From the NCBI GenBank assembly GCA_001275005.1, contig JWZX01002260.1:1-24975 (forward strand): DNA of 24,975 bases, given 5' to 3'. Made by a program: the position numbers and the translations under genes. Below are positions 17,628 through 24,975 of this stretch, in pieces. The DNA comes from Chrysochromulina tobinii. Its lineage: Eukaryota > Haptophyta > Prymnesiales > Chrysochromulinaceae. The notes below the pieces were generated by a model. The model saw only the letters and a program-made list of their open reading frames with translations. It had not been told where the DNA came from and searched no databases. The first letter of the stretch is position 1. Each line of letters starts with the position of its first letter.

Positions 17628-18169
17628 TTGGGGCGATGATGGGCAGCAGTGGCAGCTCGTGGCTCGGCGGGGCGCTTTGGGCCTGGCGACGCTGGCTACT
17701 CGACCGACCATCGCCGTGGGAGCGTGACTGTGATTGCTGCTTCCCCGAGTGCCCGCCGCAGTACAACTGCCTCTTGCAGGGCGACGGGCTCTACCTCGCG
17801 TGCCGCGGCGAGTCGCTGGGCAGCATTGTAGACTATTACTGGACTGAGCATCCATGCACGTCGGCGGCGTCCGTGCTCGCGCTCGTGCTCATGGCGGGTG
17901 CGTGGCTCACACAGCAAGCGCTCGTGCTTCGGGCGCACCTACGGGTGGGCTCGCCTGCTGAGGCCAAGGGAGGCGGCCGAGGCGCACACGCTGCAAGGGA
18001 GGCAGCAGTGCAAGACGAGGACGAGGACGAGGACGACGACGACGAGGACGAGGACGAGGCAGCAGTGCAAGACGAGGAGGAGGAGGACGAGGACGAAGAG
18101 AAAGAAGACGAGGAGGAGGACAAGGCGGCGGAGGCACATGCGCGCAAGCCTAAGGCGGCCACGAATTGA
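16871..18169 (+). CDS. Secretory single-pass membrane protein with two polyQ tracts and acidic tail
   Basis: This single-exon gene of 432 codons starts with a signal peptide (MRTWNVLAVCLLNTLLIAAD). A helical, Ala/Glu/Leu-rich part of about 140 residues follows, then 24 Gln encoded by pure CAG (17366-17437), poly-Pro, and a second pure tract of 22 Gln (17561-17626). Next come a Trp-rich segment and a Cys cluster (CDCCFPECPP, CLL, LACRG, HPC) that could form disulfides. One hydrophobic helix (ASVLALVLMAGAWL) near residue 345 is followed by a basic stretch and an Asp/Glu tail of about 50 residues. A type I topology with acidic cytosolic tail is inferred. I do not recognise the family. Confidence 0.75.
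17366..17437 (+). repeat. Pure CAG repeat, 24 units
   Basis: Uninterrupted CAG triplets encode polyglutamine, bounded by TTG (Leu) and CCG (Pro) codons. No CAA interruption is present. Confidence 0.95.
17561..17626 (+). repeat. Pure CAG repeat, 22 units
   Basis: A second uninterrupted CAG tract in the same reading frame, 123 bases after the first, bounded by CGG (Arg) and CTT (Leu). Confidence 0.95.
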
Positions 18170-18596
18170 TCGGTGGCAGTTGAGTGAGGGCGAGGCGCAC
18201 TCAAACTCACCAAGGCGCGAGCGGAGTCGCTGCGGCCTGTTTACACGGCCCCATTCGCCTGTCGTGTATGAAGCGCCGAAGCGAGCTGACGGCAGCGCAC
18301 GAAAAATGGCTTGTTCGGGCGGTCAGCGGACGGCGGACGGGCAACCGGACGTCAACCGGTCGTACCTCGCGCTTACGCTTGGTGCGATGGTGCCTCCCGG
18401 CTCGGCTTCCGTGCGCGTCCTCCCGCGCCGACCGCCCCGCCGGACCGATCAATCGCATCTCCATCTGATTGAATGTACAAGGTTTGAGTGGCTGACCCTG
18501 GAAAAATTCTATGCATGTTTCACAATATGCGACTCCCTCCTGTTGAGCTCTATCCTCATTGGGGCACTCATGTCTCTCCATCGTCGAAAAATGGAT
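18170..18596. other. Convergent intergenic region, 3' UTRs
   Basis: These 427 bases separate the stops of the polyQ gene and the discoidin-like gene. Small open frames cross it on both strands but lack the third-position bias of the neighbouring genes. The part 18470-18600 is relatively A/T-rich, as expected near polyadenylation sites. No repeat stands out. Confidence 0.3.
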
Positions 18597-19139
18597 TCAG
18601 CCCAGCTTTTTATCGCAGTGCACCAGCACGCCATGCACCTTGTGCTGAAAGGTAGCGTGGCCCTCGCGCCGCACGAAGAGGCGCATGTAGCGCACCGTGG
18701 GGACATCGCGGCCGAGCTCCACTCGCTGCCATCGCATCGGCGAGCCGAAGGCCCGGAAACAGCCGGCGCGTGTCCACGGGCCGTCCTGAGAGTTGCCCAC
18801 GTCGAGCAGAACGCGTGCAGCGCCAAAGGAGTTGACCACGCCGAGCAAGTCAAGCGCGCGCGGTTTCCGAGCGGTTCCCAGATCGAGGGTGAGCCACTTG
18901 TCCCTGGACATCATCTCCATGCGCTGGCCGCCTGGCACGAGCCAGAAGGTGCGTTCGTCGCCATCGACAGCACGTTCAGGCCCGTAGCCTTTGAGCTTGT
19001 GGCTGGCGTCGATGGCGGCCGGAGCGACGATGTCGAGCCGATCGTCTCGGCTCTTACGGTTCTGAGCTGCACCAGCTAGTGCGCGCGCACTCGTGAGAGC
19101 GACGAGCAGCGTCGACACGAGGACCGAGAGAGCGCGCAT
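18597..19139 (-). CDS. Small secreted F5/8 type C (discoidin)-like protein
   Basis: The 180-residue protein begins with a signal peptide (MRALSVLVSTLLVALTSARA) ending in an Ala-x-Ala type site. The mature part is almost exactly one galactose-binding-like beta-sandwich: AAIDASHKLKGYGPERAVDG, then FWLVPGG, WLTLDLG, a VRYMRLFVRR strand and a final Cys. This order (AVDG...W...W-x-x-x-DLG...R-x-x-R-x-F/Y) is typical of discoidin/F5-8C domains, which bind glycans or lipids outside the cell. There is no membrane segment or GPI-like tail. The gene has no intron. The open frame continues upstream of 19139, but the DNA there is A/T-rich and leader-like. It lies 92 bases after the oxidoreductase gene on the same strand. 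Confidence 0.75.
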   Translation of the reverse strand: MRALSVLVSTLLVALTSARALAGAAQNRKSRDDRLDIVAPAAIDASHKLKGYGPERAVDGDERTFWLVPGGQRMEMMSRDKWLTLDLGTARKPRALDLLGVVNSFGAARVLLDVGNSQDGPWTRAGCFRAFGSPMRWQRVELGRDVPTVRYMRLFVRREGHATFQHKVHGVLVHCDKKLG

Positions 19140-19231
19140 GTGCGAATGAAGTCGCAAAAAAGAAAATGTTGTTGTGAGTGCGTCGCGGGCGGCGTGAACA
19201 GTGGCTGAAGTGTGAACTGAAAAGAAAGACC
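19140..19231. promoter_or_regulatory. Short gap between oxidoreductase stop and discoidin-like start
   Basis: Only 92 bases separate two minus-strand genes, so they must serve as 3' UTR of one and promoter/leader of the next. The sequence is A/T-rich with AAAAAAGAAAAT near 19158. No conserved element is recognised. Confidence 0.3.
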
Positions 19232-20482
19232 TCAAGATGCCCTTGGGTTCTCCCGGGCAGCGAGGACCTTCTGTGCCGCGGCTCGACCACTCAGCCACGC
19301 GCCTTCCAACCGCCCATTGAACGCCCAGTCGCCCGCCAGGGCTAGGCGCATCTCGTCGAGCCAGACGCAACCACCCGGGATGGCATAGTCCCTGTCGCCG
19401 TAAGGCCAGACAACCGTCTCGGCGGCGCGTAGCGCGGGCAGATGCTTCCGACCAAGAGCGGCGGCGAACGCCTCGAGGAGAGAGGCACGCATAGCGGCGG
19501 GCTCCATCTCGTCTTCTAATGCCCTACTCGCCCAGCCAGTCGCACTCTGCACCACCCACACCTCACTGTCGTCGCCGGCTGGTGCCTGGCCTGCTGCCTC
19601 CCGACGCGAGCTTTCACAGATGGCGACCGTGATTGGTGAGCCGCACGTGAGAGAAGCGAAGCCAAACGGCAGCTGAAGGGAGCTCTCGAAGACGAAGACG
19701 GCCGACACGCGCTCCTTGACGAAATCCTTGTACCGAGCCCGGCCGAGCGCCGCGTCGAGCGTCTTGCGCTGGACAAAGTTGGAGGCTTCGTGCACAGGCG
19801 TCGCGATGATGAGCTCGGTGTGAAGATGAGCCGTCGGGGATCTCGGGTTCCATCTCGGGGCGTCCAGATCGAGCACGGCTTGCTCCTCGATCTCGGCCAT
19901 GAGCTCTGAACTCTCGCTGGGCGGCTGCGCTGCGACGACCCACATGGACGCCTCGTAGTTGACGTCGAAGACGTCACCCGTGCAGACCTCGATGAGCTCA
20001 CGATCTGGATCTGAGAGCGTGACTGGCGAGGCCATGTGCGGGCAGCCAACGAACCAGCGCTCAGCTGTGCTCTCCAACGGTGCCCACACCCCGGGCTCGC
20101 TGATGACGTGTGGCGTGGCAGTGAGCCACTCGGCAACTATGCCTTCCTCACTCCAAGTCTCTAGTACTCTTAGAAAGTCTGGGTCCGTTGCTTGAATGTA
20201 CGAGCACCCAGCGCCCACCGATCGCCCATCAACCTCAACTCGCCCGAGCCTCCCTCCCAGATGCTGCTCGCGCTCATGGAGCACGCTCCGCACCCCAGCA
20301 GCAGCCAGAGTGCGACACGCTGTCACGCCGGCCATTCCTCCTCCAATCACGCCGACAGTCGCCCGGTCTATTGAGGTCATCGCCGTTGACTTGCGAGCAT
20401 TTTGCCGTGCGATGGTGCGCACAGCAGGCTGAAGGATCGCTGCGCAGACCGACAGCGTCGCGTGCCAACGCGTGATGAGCAT
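19232..20482 (-). CDS. Renalase-like FAD/NAD(P)-dependent amine oxidoreductase
   Basis: The dinucleotide-binding site is plain: VGVIGGGMAGVTACRTLAAA followed by HEREQHLGGRLG, the G-x-G-x-x-G fold plus the GGR element of the amine-oxidase superfamily. YIQATDPDFLRVLETW fits the renalase subgroup (usually YFT-x-R-D-P-F). The C-terminus LALAGDWAFNGRLEGAWLSG is the second flavin-contact motif. Family members oxidise isomeric NAD(P)H or other small amines; the substrate here is unknown. From ATG 20482 the protein is 416 residues with a basic, Ala-rich leader that could target an organelle; from ATG 20380 it is 382 residues, nearer to family length. The frame is open further upstream to 20914, but that part is antisense to the glycosyltransferase exon. 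There are no introns. Confidence 0.8.
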   Translation of the reverse strand: MLITRWHATLSVCAAILQPAVRTIARQNARKSTAMTSIDRATVGVIGGGMAGVTACRTLAAAGVRSVLHEREQHLGGRLGRVEVDGRSVGAGCSYIQATDPDFLRVLETWSEEGIVAEWLTATPHVISEPGVWAPLESTAERWFVGCPHMASPVTLSDPDRELIEVCTGDVFDVNYEASMWVVAAQPPSESSELMAEIEEQAVLDLDAPRWNPRSPTAHLHTELIIATPVHEASNFVQRKTLDAALGRARYKDFVKERVSAVFVFESSLQLPFGFASLTCGSPITVAICESSRREAAGQAPAGDDSEVWVVQSATGWASRALEDEMEPAAMRASLLEAFAAALGRKHLPALRAAETVVWPYGDRDYAIPGGCVWLDEMRLALAGDWAFNGRLEGAWLSGRAAAQKVLAARENPRAS

Positions 20483-20591
20483 TTCTTCGGTGTTGTCGTG
20501 AAGCGAAAATACAGAGTCAGAACTATAAGCGCCAGGCCCTCCTGCCTGTGGGTGAAGCGTGTGTGACTCCCCGGAAAGCGTCGTTCTGAGC
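20483..20591. promoter_or_regulatory. Divergent promoter between oxidoreductase and glycosyltransferase
   Basis: The starts at 20482 (minus) and 20592 (plus) are 109 bases apart. A TATAAG stretch at about 20524 lies some 65 bases before the plus-strand ATG and may be a TATA-like element; this is a weak call. Confidence 0.35.
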
Positions 20592-22085
20592 ATGGCGGAC
20601 TCCTTCATTCTCGCTGCCGAACAGCGCTCCATAGACGCCTGTGGAGCCCGCGGCAGCCAAGGAACCGAAGTCTCCAACGCGGAGCGCCTTGCCGTGTTTC
20701 GCGATTGGTTCATCTCCTTCCGGCGCGAAGCCGCGCCAATGTTGACGGCTGAGCAGAATGCGCAAGGGCCGGACTGGCTCTTCGCTCGGCCAGTCATCCT
20801 CGCGAATCCGGCCCCGAGTGTACAATTCTCTGGTGCACCCAAGTATGCTGAAGCCGCGGCCGAAGGCGTGCGCATGGGCATCGTCTCGTGCATGAAGGAG
20901 CAGTCGGCTGGCAATCCAACACTCGCGTCAGTGTACGCAAGCTCGCTTCAGACGTGGCTCGACCACCACGCGAGGCTCGGCGTCGAGCGTTTTTACCTGC
21001 ACCTCGAGGACAGCGAGGCGCTCGCCAAGATGCTGCAAGCCTCGCGCTGGGCCGGAGTCATCGAGCTGACCGAGGCCCGCGACACGCGCACGCACTATTT
21101 TGAAAAGGTGGGCAGGCAGAATGCCGCCGTGTCGGCTGCGATCCCGCGCGCGCGGGCGGCCGGCCTGACGCACCTGCTTCACATAGACGACGACGAGCTG
21201 CTCTACACGAGCCTCGGGCCGGCCGCGCTCCGTGCCGCCCTGGCGCACGCGCCCGCGCCCGCTGCAGATCTGCACCTGGCGAACCTCGAGGCATTGCCGC
21301 CGTCGGCGGCGCTCCGTCAGGTGATTGCCACTGATTGCCACTGATTGCCACTGATTGCCACTGATTGCCACTGATTGTCACTGATTGCCACTGATGGCAA
21401 CGCTCCGTCAGGTGATTGCCACTGATTGCCACTGATGGCGCTCCGGCAGGACCTCTTCCGCGGAGTCACGGCCTTCCGCCATGAGCCCCGGCACTACTGC
21501 GCATACACGAATGGCAAGTCCTTCGGAGTGCTTGGAGCGACCGGCCTACGACCAAAGGGGCCGCATCGCTTCACGGCGGCGGGACGCGCAGCCCCCCCGA
21601 CGACCGACGCTGGCGGCGGCGCCAGCGGTGGCGGCAGCGGCAGTGGTGGTGGCAGCGACGTCGAGGACTCGATGCCAAGCTTGTCTCACGACATCCAGCC
21701 ACACGTGGGGTGTATCTTGCACTTCGAGAGCAGCCTGTTCGCCATGTGGCAGGCCAAGTATTGTGCGATGGCCATGCGTCACATGGCGGACGACGGCGCG
21801 ATCGATCGGATCAAGAGTCAAACTCCCTTTGCGTTCTATCGAGAGAGCCTCACGGCTGCGGTGGCAATGCTGCGCGCGGCAAGCGCAGACAACGACGACG
21901 ATGACGACGACGACGACGACGGGCCTTCCCTTCAGGCCACGGTAATGGCCAAAGCAATCAAGCTCTGGTCGCGCTGGAAGTTGCCGCCGGATGGACTACC
22001 CGAGCCGCCGCCGCCGGGGCACCCGCCGCTTGTGCTGGACGGCAAGGGGGTGACCTTACTGCAGCCGCTGGAACCGCCTCAGTAA
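20592..22085 (+). CDS. GT92-like (DUF23/Glyco_tranf_2_4 type) glycosyltransferase, two exons
   Basis: Exons 20592-21320 and 21450-22085 encode 454 residues. WLDHHARLGVERFYLHLED (from residue 122) and HIDDDELLYT (DxD at 199-201) are the usual acceptor-side and nucleotide-sugar/metal sites of GT-A fold enzymes of this group. The second exon opens DLFRGVTAFRHEPRHYCAYT, then has a Gly/Ser linker, and HDIQPHVGCILHFESSLFAMW with the late His that closes the active site. A run of Asp codons (about 21893-21920) and a Pro-rich tail end the protein. I see no signal anchor in the N-terminus, unusual for a Golgi enzyme, so an upstream exon could be missing. The junction LRQ-DLFRG is phase 0. The sugar and acceptor cannot be told. 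Confidence 0.75.
21321..21449 (+). repeat. Glycosyltransferase intron: TGATTGCCAC decamer array
   Basis: The intron starts GTGATTGCC and is built from TGATTGCCAC decamers (about 11 copies, two variants). The host segment GCGCTCCGTCAGG at the donor recurs inside with a diverged first base (about 21404) and, with T to G, supplies the acceptor GCTCCGGCAG itself. This is the only intron in the right-hand third of the window, and its units run in the same sense relative to transcription as those on the other strand. Confidence 0.85.
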
Positions 22086-22522
22086 AATAGCCAGACGCCG
22101 CGGCGACGTCGGCTCGTCGGTGACAGATTCGTTGTGAAGGTGCCGGGAGTTCGTCTGTGTGATCTGTGTGTCCGTCCCGGGTGTGTCCCGGCTCCCGGGC
22201 TCCGGTGTTTTTGTATCAGGTAGTTGATGGGACCTCCCCATGGACCTCCCGTCCCTTTTAAACCCTTTGCGCCTCTTGGAAAGTCGAAAGCTGATGAGTC
22301 ATGAGACCGTCACAAAGTTTCCAACCTCTTTATGTCAATGTCTGCGCCCTCAACCCACGTAGTGTCTCCACGGGACCGGTGGTTGTGCGTCTAGCTGAAA
22401 TGGCTCATAAACGTGAACAACAATGACCAAAGTATTTCGTACGTGAACAACAATTTCGTCAGGTAAAGTACTTTTCGCAATTCCGCGTGTGGAATGTGTC
22501 GACGAGGGAGATCCCAATTGAA
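22086..22522. promoter_or_regulatory. Intergenic region with bZIP-type site and a spaced direct repeat
   Basis: These 437 bases separate two plus-strand genes. They are more A/T-rich than the rest. They contain the palindrome ATGAGTCAT at 22294-22302 (a GCN4/AP-1 type bZIP site), and the 14-bp direct repeat ACGTGAACAACAAT at 22411-22424 and 22441-22454, spaced 30 bp, about three helical turns. Both lie within 230 bases of the next ATG, as proximal promoter elements would. Confidence 0.45.
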
Positions 22523-24975
22523 ATGAGACGATTTGTTGGAGGCATCTTCCTCGCCGCCGCCGCTCTGGGCGCGCGCGCCGAGAGAGCGACCTTTGACGGG
22601 GCGCCTTGGGCGAGCCGTCAGCTCTTCCTCGGTGCCATTTCACCTTCCCCGCCGTCACTGCAGCCACCCTCTGTCACTGGCAGCTCCGGCGCCGAGCACC
22701 CGGATCATTATGGCGCAGACTGCGATGGCCGCGGCCCAGGCCATCCGCTGCCACCGCCGGTGGCCAGCCCATCTTCCTTGCGTGCCGGCACTGGCATCTG
22801 CACAACGACGTGCTTCTTCGCATCCGAAGCCGAGTGTTTCGACGGCGGCCCCAGCTCCGAGTTCCCAAGGTGCGCGTACGGCACTGACTGCGTCGACTGC
22901 GGCGCGCGCATCGCGTCGCCGCCCCCGCCGCCACATTCCTCCGGCATCGTACACACGAACAACTGCCTCAGCGGCGGCCCTGGCTCCAAATTCGCGACGT
23001 GCGCCATCGGCACCGACTGCATCGACTGTGGCCCGCGCGTCTCCACGCCGTCGCCGCCTCCACGGCCACCAGCAGGGCATCTGGCGCCCAGCCTACCGCC
23101 TAGCATCTCCTCAAACCCGTGGTTCTACACCTCCAACGCTGATTGCAATCACGGCGGCTTCGGCTGCCTGATCTGCGCCTACGGCACCGACTGTACAAGC
23201 TGTCGCGAGCACCCACCGAGCCATCACGAGCATACATCGCGCCGTCACGAGCGCCCCCCCCGTCGCGCTGTCGTGAGCACGCCCTGCGCCGTCGAGAGCA
23301 AGAACCGCGCCATAATGACCACCATACGCGCCGAGCACATCCCGCAGCGTATATTACTGATGACCACCATACGCACCGAGCCCTTCCCGTGCCGGCACGA
23401 GCATCACCCGCGCCGTCACGAGCATCGCAAGTGCCATAGTGAGCCCTTTACGTCACCGCCCCCATCGATGCCCCCACCCAAGTCGCCACCGTGTTGGTGT
23501 TGTTCGGACTCTGGCCTGACGCCACCACCTGCGACCTTGCCGCCACATCCGACCTCGCCTCCACCTCCAACCTCGCCACCACATCCAACCACATGCTCAC
23601 ATACCCAAAGGCCCGATGAACACGGTGAGACCTGGCTGGAGACGCGGCTGGAGGCGGCCTCCAATCGGTGGTCAGTCACCAGGCAGCTACCCCTGTGTCT
23701 CGCTCTGCATGGCCAGTCTCCGTCTGGTGGCACTCTGTTTGATGCATCCTTCTACCTGCCCATGCTGGCTGGTCACGCCCAGTGCTCGTCCAGCAGCTCA
23801 CTCGGTGCTTGGCCAACGGATGTCGTTCACACACAGCGTGTATTCATAGTGTGCGCAGGCGATGTCGTGGCAGAAGTCGTCGGCGCGCTGCCCTTCGAGG
23901 CCGCGCTTATCCCCGCATCGTGGGACCACCTGCTTGCGCCAGATGGGGTGGTCGCTGCCTTATGCGATCATGTGATCCTCGACGCCAAAGAGCAGATGCG
24001 CGACCAGAGGCCCACAGACGCCATCGTCCCAGGACTGTGGATGCTCGGGCAGTGCCTGGCTCCAGATCTTGCACACGTGCTTGATGTCATGCGTGTGGTC
24101 CATGTGCAGCCCTGGCAGCTCGTTGCCACACTCGTCGACCTAGAGGGACTGGAGATCGATGCAGAATCCCTTGGGGCATGGCGTCCTCTCGATGCTGCCT
24201 TCGCAGCGCAGGACACCCGATGCGGGAGTGAGCGCTCGACAGAAGGCCTCCTTGCGCTTTGCTTCGGCGTACTTGACAAAGGCTGCCCAGTGGATCTCAT
24301 CAAGCCGCTTGCGAATGCAGCAGTTGTACACGGTCCGGGACTTGTTCTGCGTGAGCAGAGTGCTCCACCGCTTAGTAGCCTTCACATTCTTGGGCGCAGT
24401 GCAAAGGGCGATGCTCTTCTTGCGTCAGAAGCCGAGCAACAGCAGGTCATTCTGGCGAACCATCGAGGTGCGATCACGTCGTCTTTGAAGGGCTCTGCTA
24501 GCCGTTCGGATGCGCCTGCTTACAATCTGGTGGCGCCTGCTGACATGGTGTGGTGCTTGCTTGCTTTTTGGCAAGGTCTGCTTTCCTTCTTGCGCCTGTT
24601 CGCTTTTCGGTGGCGTCTGCTCATGTTTTGGACTGCGGCAGCATACTCAATCCACGGCAATCCACGGCAGCTCGTGCTTTGGGGGTGCATGCTGCTGCTG
24701 AGATCCCTCATGGCATGGCTCTATCGTTTCGCCAAGCCTCTTTGCACTCGGCATCGGCCTCGAGAGGAGCATGGGCTGCATGTTGCCCTCACTCTCCTTG
24801 CATTATACAGCATGCTCCCCTGCACCAAGGCCAGCGACGCTCCCAGTCTGTACTCTGTGCAAACTTTGCCCAGCCACCGTCGTGAGCTGCAGACGGCGGT
24901 GAGCACCAGCGCCGGCCTGATCGGTGCACTCGCCAACACAACTGTCAGCCACATTGTCCTGGCCCCCGGCACCTA
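22523..24975 (+). CDS. Secreted Cys-rich repeat protein, frame open to the window end (partial)
   Basis: From ATG 22523 one frame stays open for 817 codons and leaves the window. It starts with a signal peptide (MRRFVGGIFLAAAALGARAE). Three units of the type C...GGPxSxFxxCAxGTDCxDCG follow at about 22800-23200, linked by Pro-rich spacers; similar units occur in algal surface proteins. A His/Arg/Glu-rich stretch, a Pro/Thr hinge (23455-23600), a weakly coding middle part, three hydrophobic segments (about 24541-24655, 24668-24735, 24777-24823) and finally GLIGALANTTVSHIVLAPGT, which resembles the first rung of a right-handed beta-helix, complete the visible part. It may instead be two genes, or hold an intron (a possible donor GTGAGA at about 23622). 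The first 225 residues are the firm part. Confidence 0.55.
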   Translation, partial: MRRFVGGIFLAAAALGARAERATFDGAPWASRQLFLGAISPSPPSLQPPSVTGSSGAEHPDHYGADCDGRGPGHPLPPPVASPSSLRAGTGICTTTCFFASEAECFDGGPSSEFPRCAYGTDCVDCGARIASPPPPPHSSGIVHTNNCLSGGPGSKFATCAIGTDCIDCGPRVSTPSPPPRPPAGHLAPSLPPSISSNPWFYTSNADCNHGGFGCLICAYGTDCTSCREHPPSHHEHTSRRHERPPRRAVVSTPCAVESKNRAIMTTIRAEHIPQRILLMTTIRTEPFPCRHEHHPRRHEHRKCHSEPFTSPPPSMPPPKSPPCWCCSDSGLTPPPATLPPHPTSPPPPTSPPHPTTCSHTQRPDEHGETWLETRLEAASNRWSVTRQLPLCLALHGQSPSGGTLFDASFYLPMLAGHAQCSSSSSLGAWPTDVVHTQRVFIVCAGDVVAEVVGALPFEAALIPASWDHLLAPDGVVAALCDHVILDAKEQMRDQRPTDAIVPGLWMLGQCLAPDLAHVLDVMRVVHVQPWQLVATLVDLEGLEIDAESLGAWRPLDAAFAAQDTRCGSERSTEGLLALCFGVLDKGCPVDLIKPLANAAVVHGPGLVLREQSAPPLSSLHILGRSAKGDALLASEAEQQQVILANHRGAITSSLKGSASRSDAPAYNLVAPADMVWCLLAFWQGLLSFLRLFAFRWRLLMFWTAAAYSIHGNPRQLVLWGCMLLLRSLMAWLYRFAKPLCTRHRPREEHGLHVALTLLALYSMLPCTKASDAPSLYSVQTLPSHRRELQTAVSTSAGLIGALANTTVSHIVLAPGT
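23801..24424 (-). pseudogene. Eroded reading frame antisense to the long plus-strand CDS
   Basis: Between stops at 24425-24427 and 23798-23800 the minus strand has one frame of 208 codons broken only by TAG (24142-24140) and TAA (23962-23960). It looks protein-like: KRWSTLLTQNKSRTVYNCC, LDEIHWAAFVKYAEAKRKEA, GLHMDHTHDIKHVCKIW and WDDGVCGPLVAHLLFGVEDH, with conserved-looking Trp, Cys and His. The HMDHTHD cluster recalls metal-binding nuclease motifs, but I do not recognise the family. Third positions favour G/C on this strand. It is either a decayed gene fragment or an artefact of the opposite coding frame. Confidence 0.4.
24687..24975 (+). other. Possible start of a separate beta-helix protein (same frame as the CDS from 22523)
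   Basis: An ATG at about 24687 (MLLLRSLMAWLYRF) precedes a second hydrophobic run (HVALTLLALYSMLPC) that could act as signal peptide or anchor. TAVSTSAGLIGALANTTVSH and IVLAPGT then resemble the entry strand of pectate-lyase-like beta-helices common in algal surface proteins. If a new gene starts here, the Cys-rich gene must end or splice elsewhere. The frame alone cannot decide. Confidence 0.35.

Noticed and set aside
20559-20591. Start of the glycosyltransferase at a GTG at 20559
   Set aside because: No support for a non-ATG start; the ATG at 20592 is the first in frame.
20483-20914. N-terminal extension of the renalase-like protein to 20914
   Set aside because: It is antisense to the glycosyltransferase's first exon and lacks its own features; the ATG at 20482 or 20380 fits family length.
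22533-23171. Arg/Ala-rich frame over the start of the Cys-rich gene
   Set aside because: The overlapping frame from 22523 has a signal peptide and regular Cys repeats, so this one is a shadow frame.
1-24975. tRNA, rRNA, autonomous transposon or viral genes
   Set aside because: I saw no cloverleaf with the usual boxes, no rRNA-like stretch, and no recognisable transposase, reverse transcriptase or capsid motif on either strand; the introners here carry no coding capacity.

Overview
The window looks like nuclear DNA of a GC-rich unicellular alga. A haptophyte of the Prymnesium/Chrysochromulina type is my best guess, from memory of such genomes rather than from a marker gene. The support is spliced genes with strong G/C preference at third codon positions, introns built from recurring cassettes (introners), Cys-rich GTDC-x-DC repeats in a secreted protein, Agenet and AP2 domains, and no operons, tRNA, rRNA or bacterial signals.

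Layout. Positions 1-8711 (minus) hold one very large 12-exon gene for a nuclear protein with many Agenet/Tudor-like modules, a coiled coil, an LSD1-type zinc ribbon and two AP2-like domains; its 3' end lies beyond position 1. Positions 9092-9415 (plus) hold a 107-residue orphan. Positions 9886-12098 (minus) hold a 4-exon gene for a coiled-coil protein with seven C-T-F-x-P motifs. Positions 12302-16719 (minus) hold a 10-exon RNF10-like RING E3 ligase with two added RanBP2-type zinc fingers. Positions 16871-18169 (plus) hold a secretory single-pass protein with two pure CAG/polyQ tracts and an acidic tail. Positions 18597-19139 (minus) hold a small secreted discoidin-like protein. Positions 19232-20482 (minus) hold a renalase-like FAD oxidoreductase. 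Positions 20592-22085 (plus) hold a two-exon GT92-like glycosyltransferase. From 22523 to the window end (plus) runs an unbroken frame of at least 817 codons that starts as a secreted Cys-rich protein and ends in what looks like a beta-helix domain.

The most notable system is the introns. All 24 introns I could place keep reading frame once three single-base insertions are allowed for. About half are flanked by 13-45 bp direct copies of host exon. Between the copies lies a portable 3' splice site: either a core of roughly 40 bp running from GCATGC, through a CTCAC branch-point-like motif, to CCCCACAG, or a short CTGAT...CCCTCATCAG cassette with a 10-12 bp minisatellite. The host exon copy supplies the donor, usually GTGCG or GTACG. 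Several introns are composites of successive insertions, and two carry 72 and 77 bp near-perfect tandem duplications across an exon-intron boundary.

The genes do not form one pathway. The left half is nuclear/cytosolic machinery rich in introners; the right half (16.8-25 kb) is mostly secretory or metabolic genes with only one intron among them. Exon borders, domain calls and family names were read by eye and not checked with any search.
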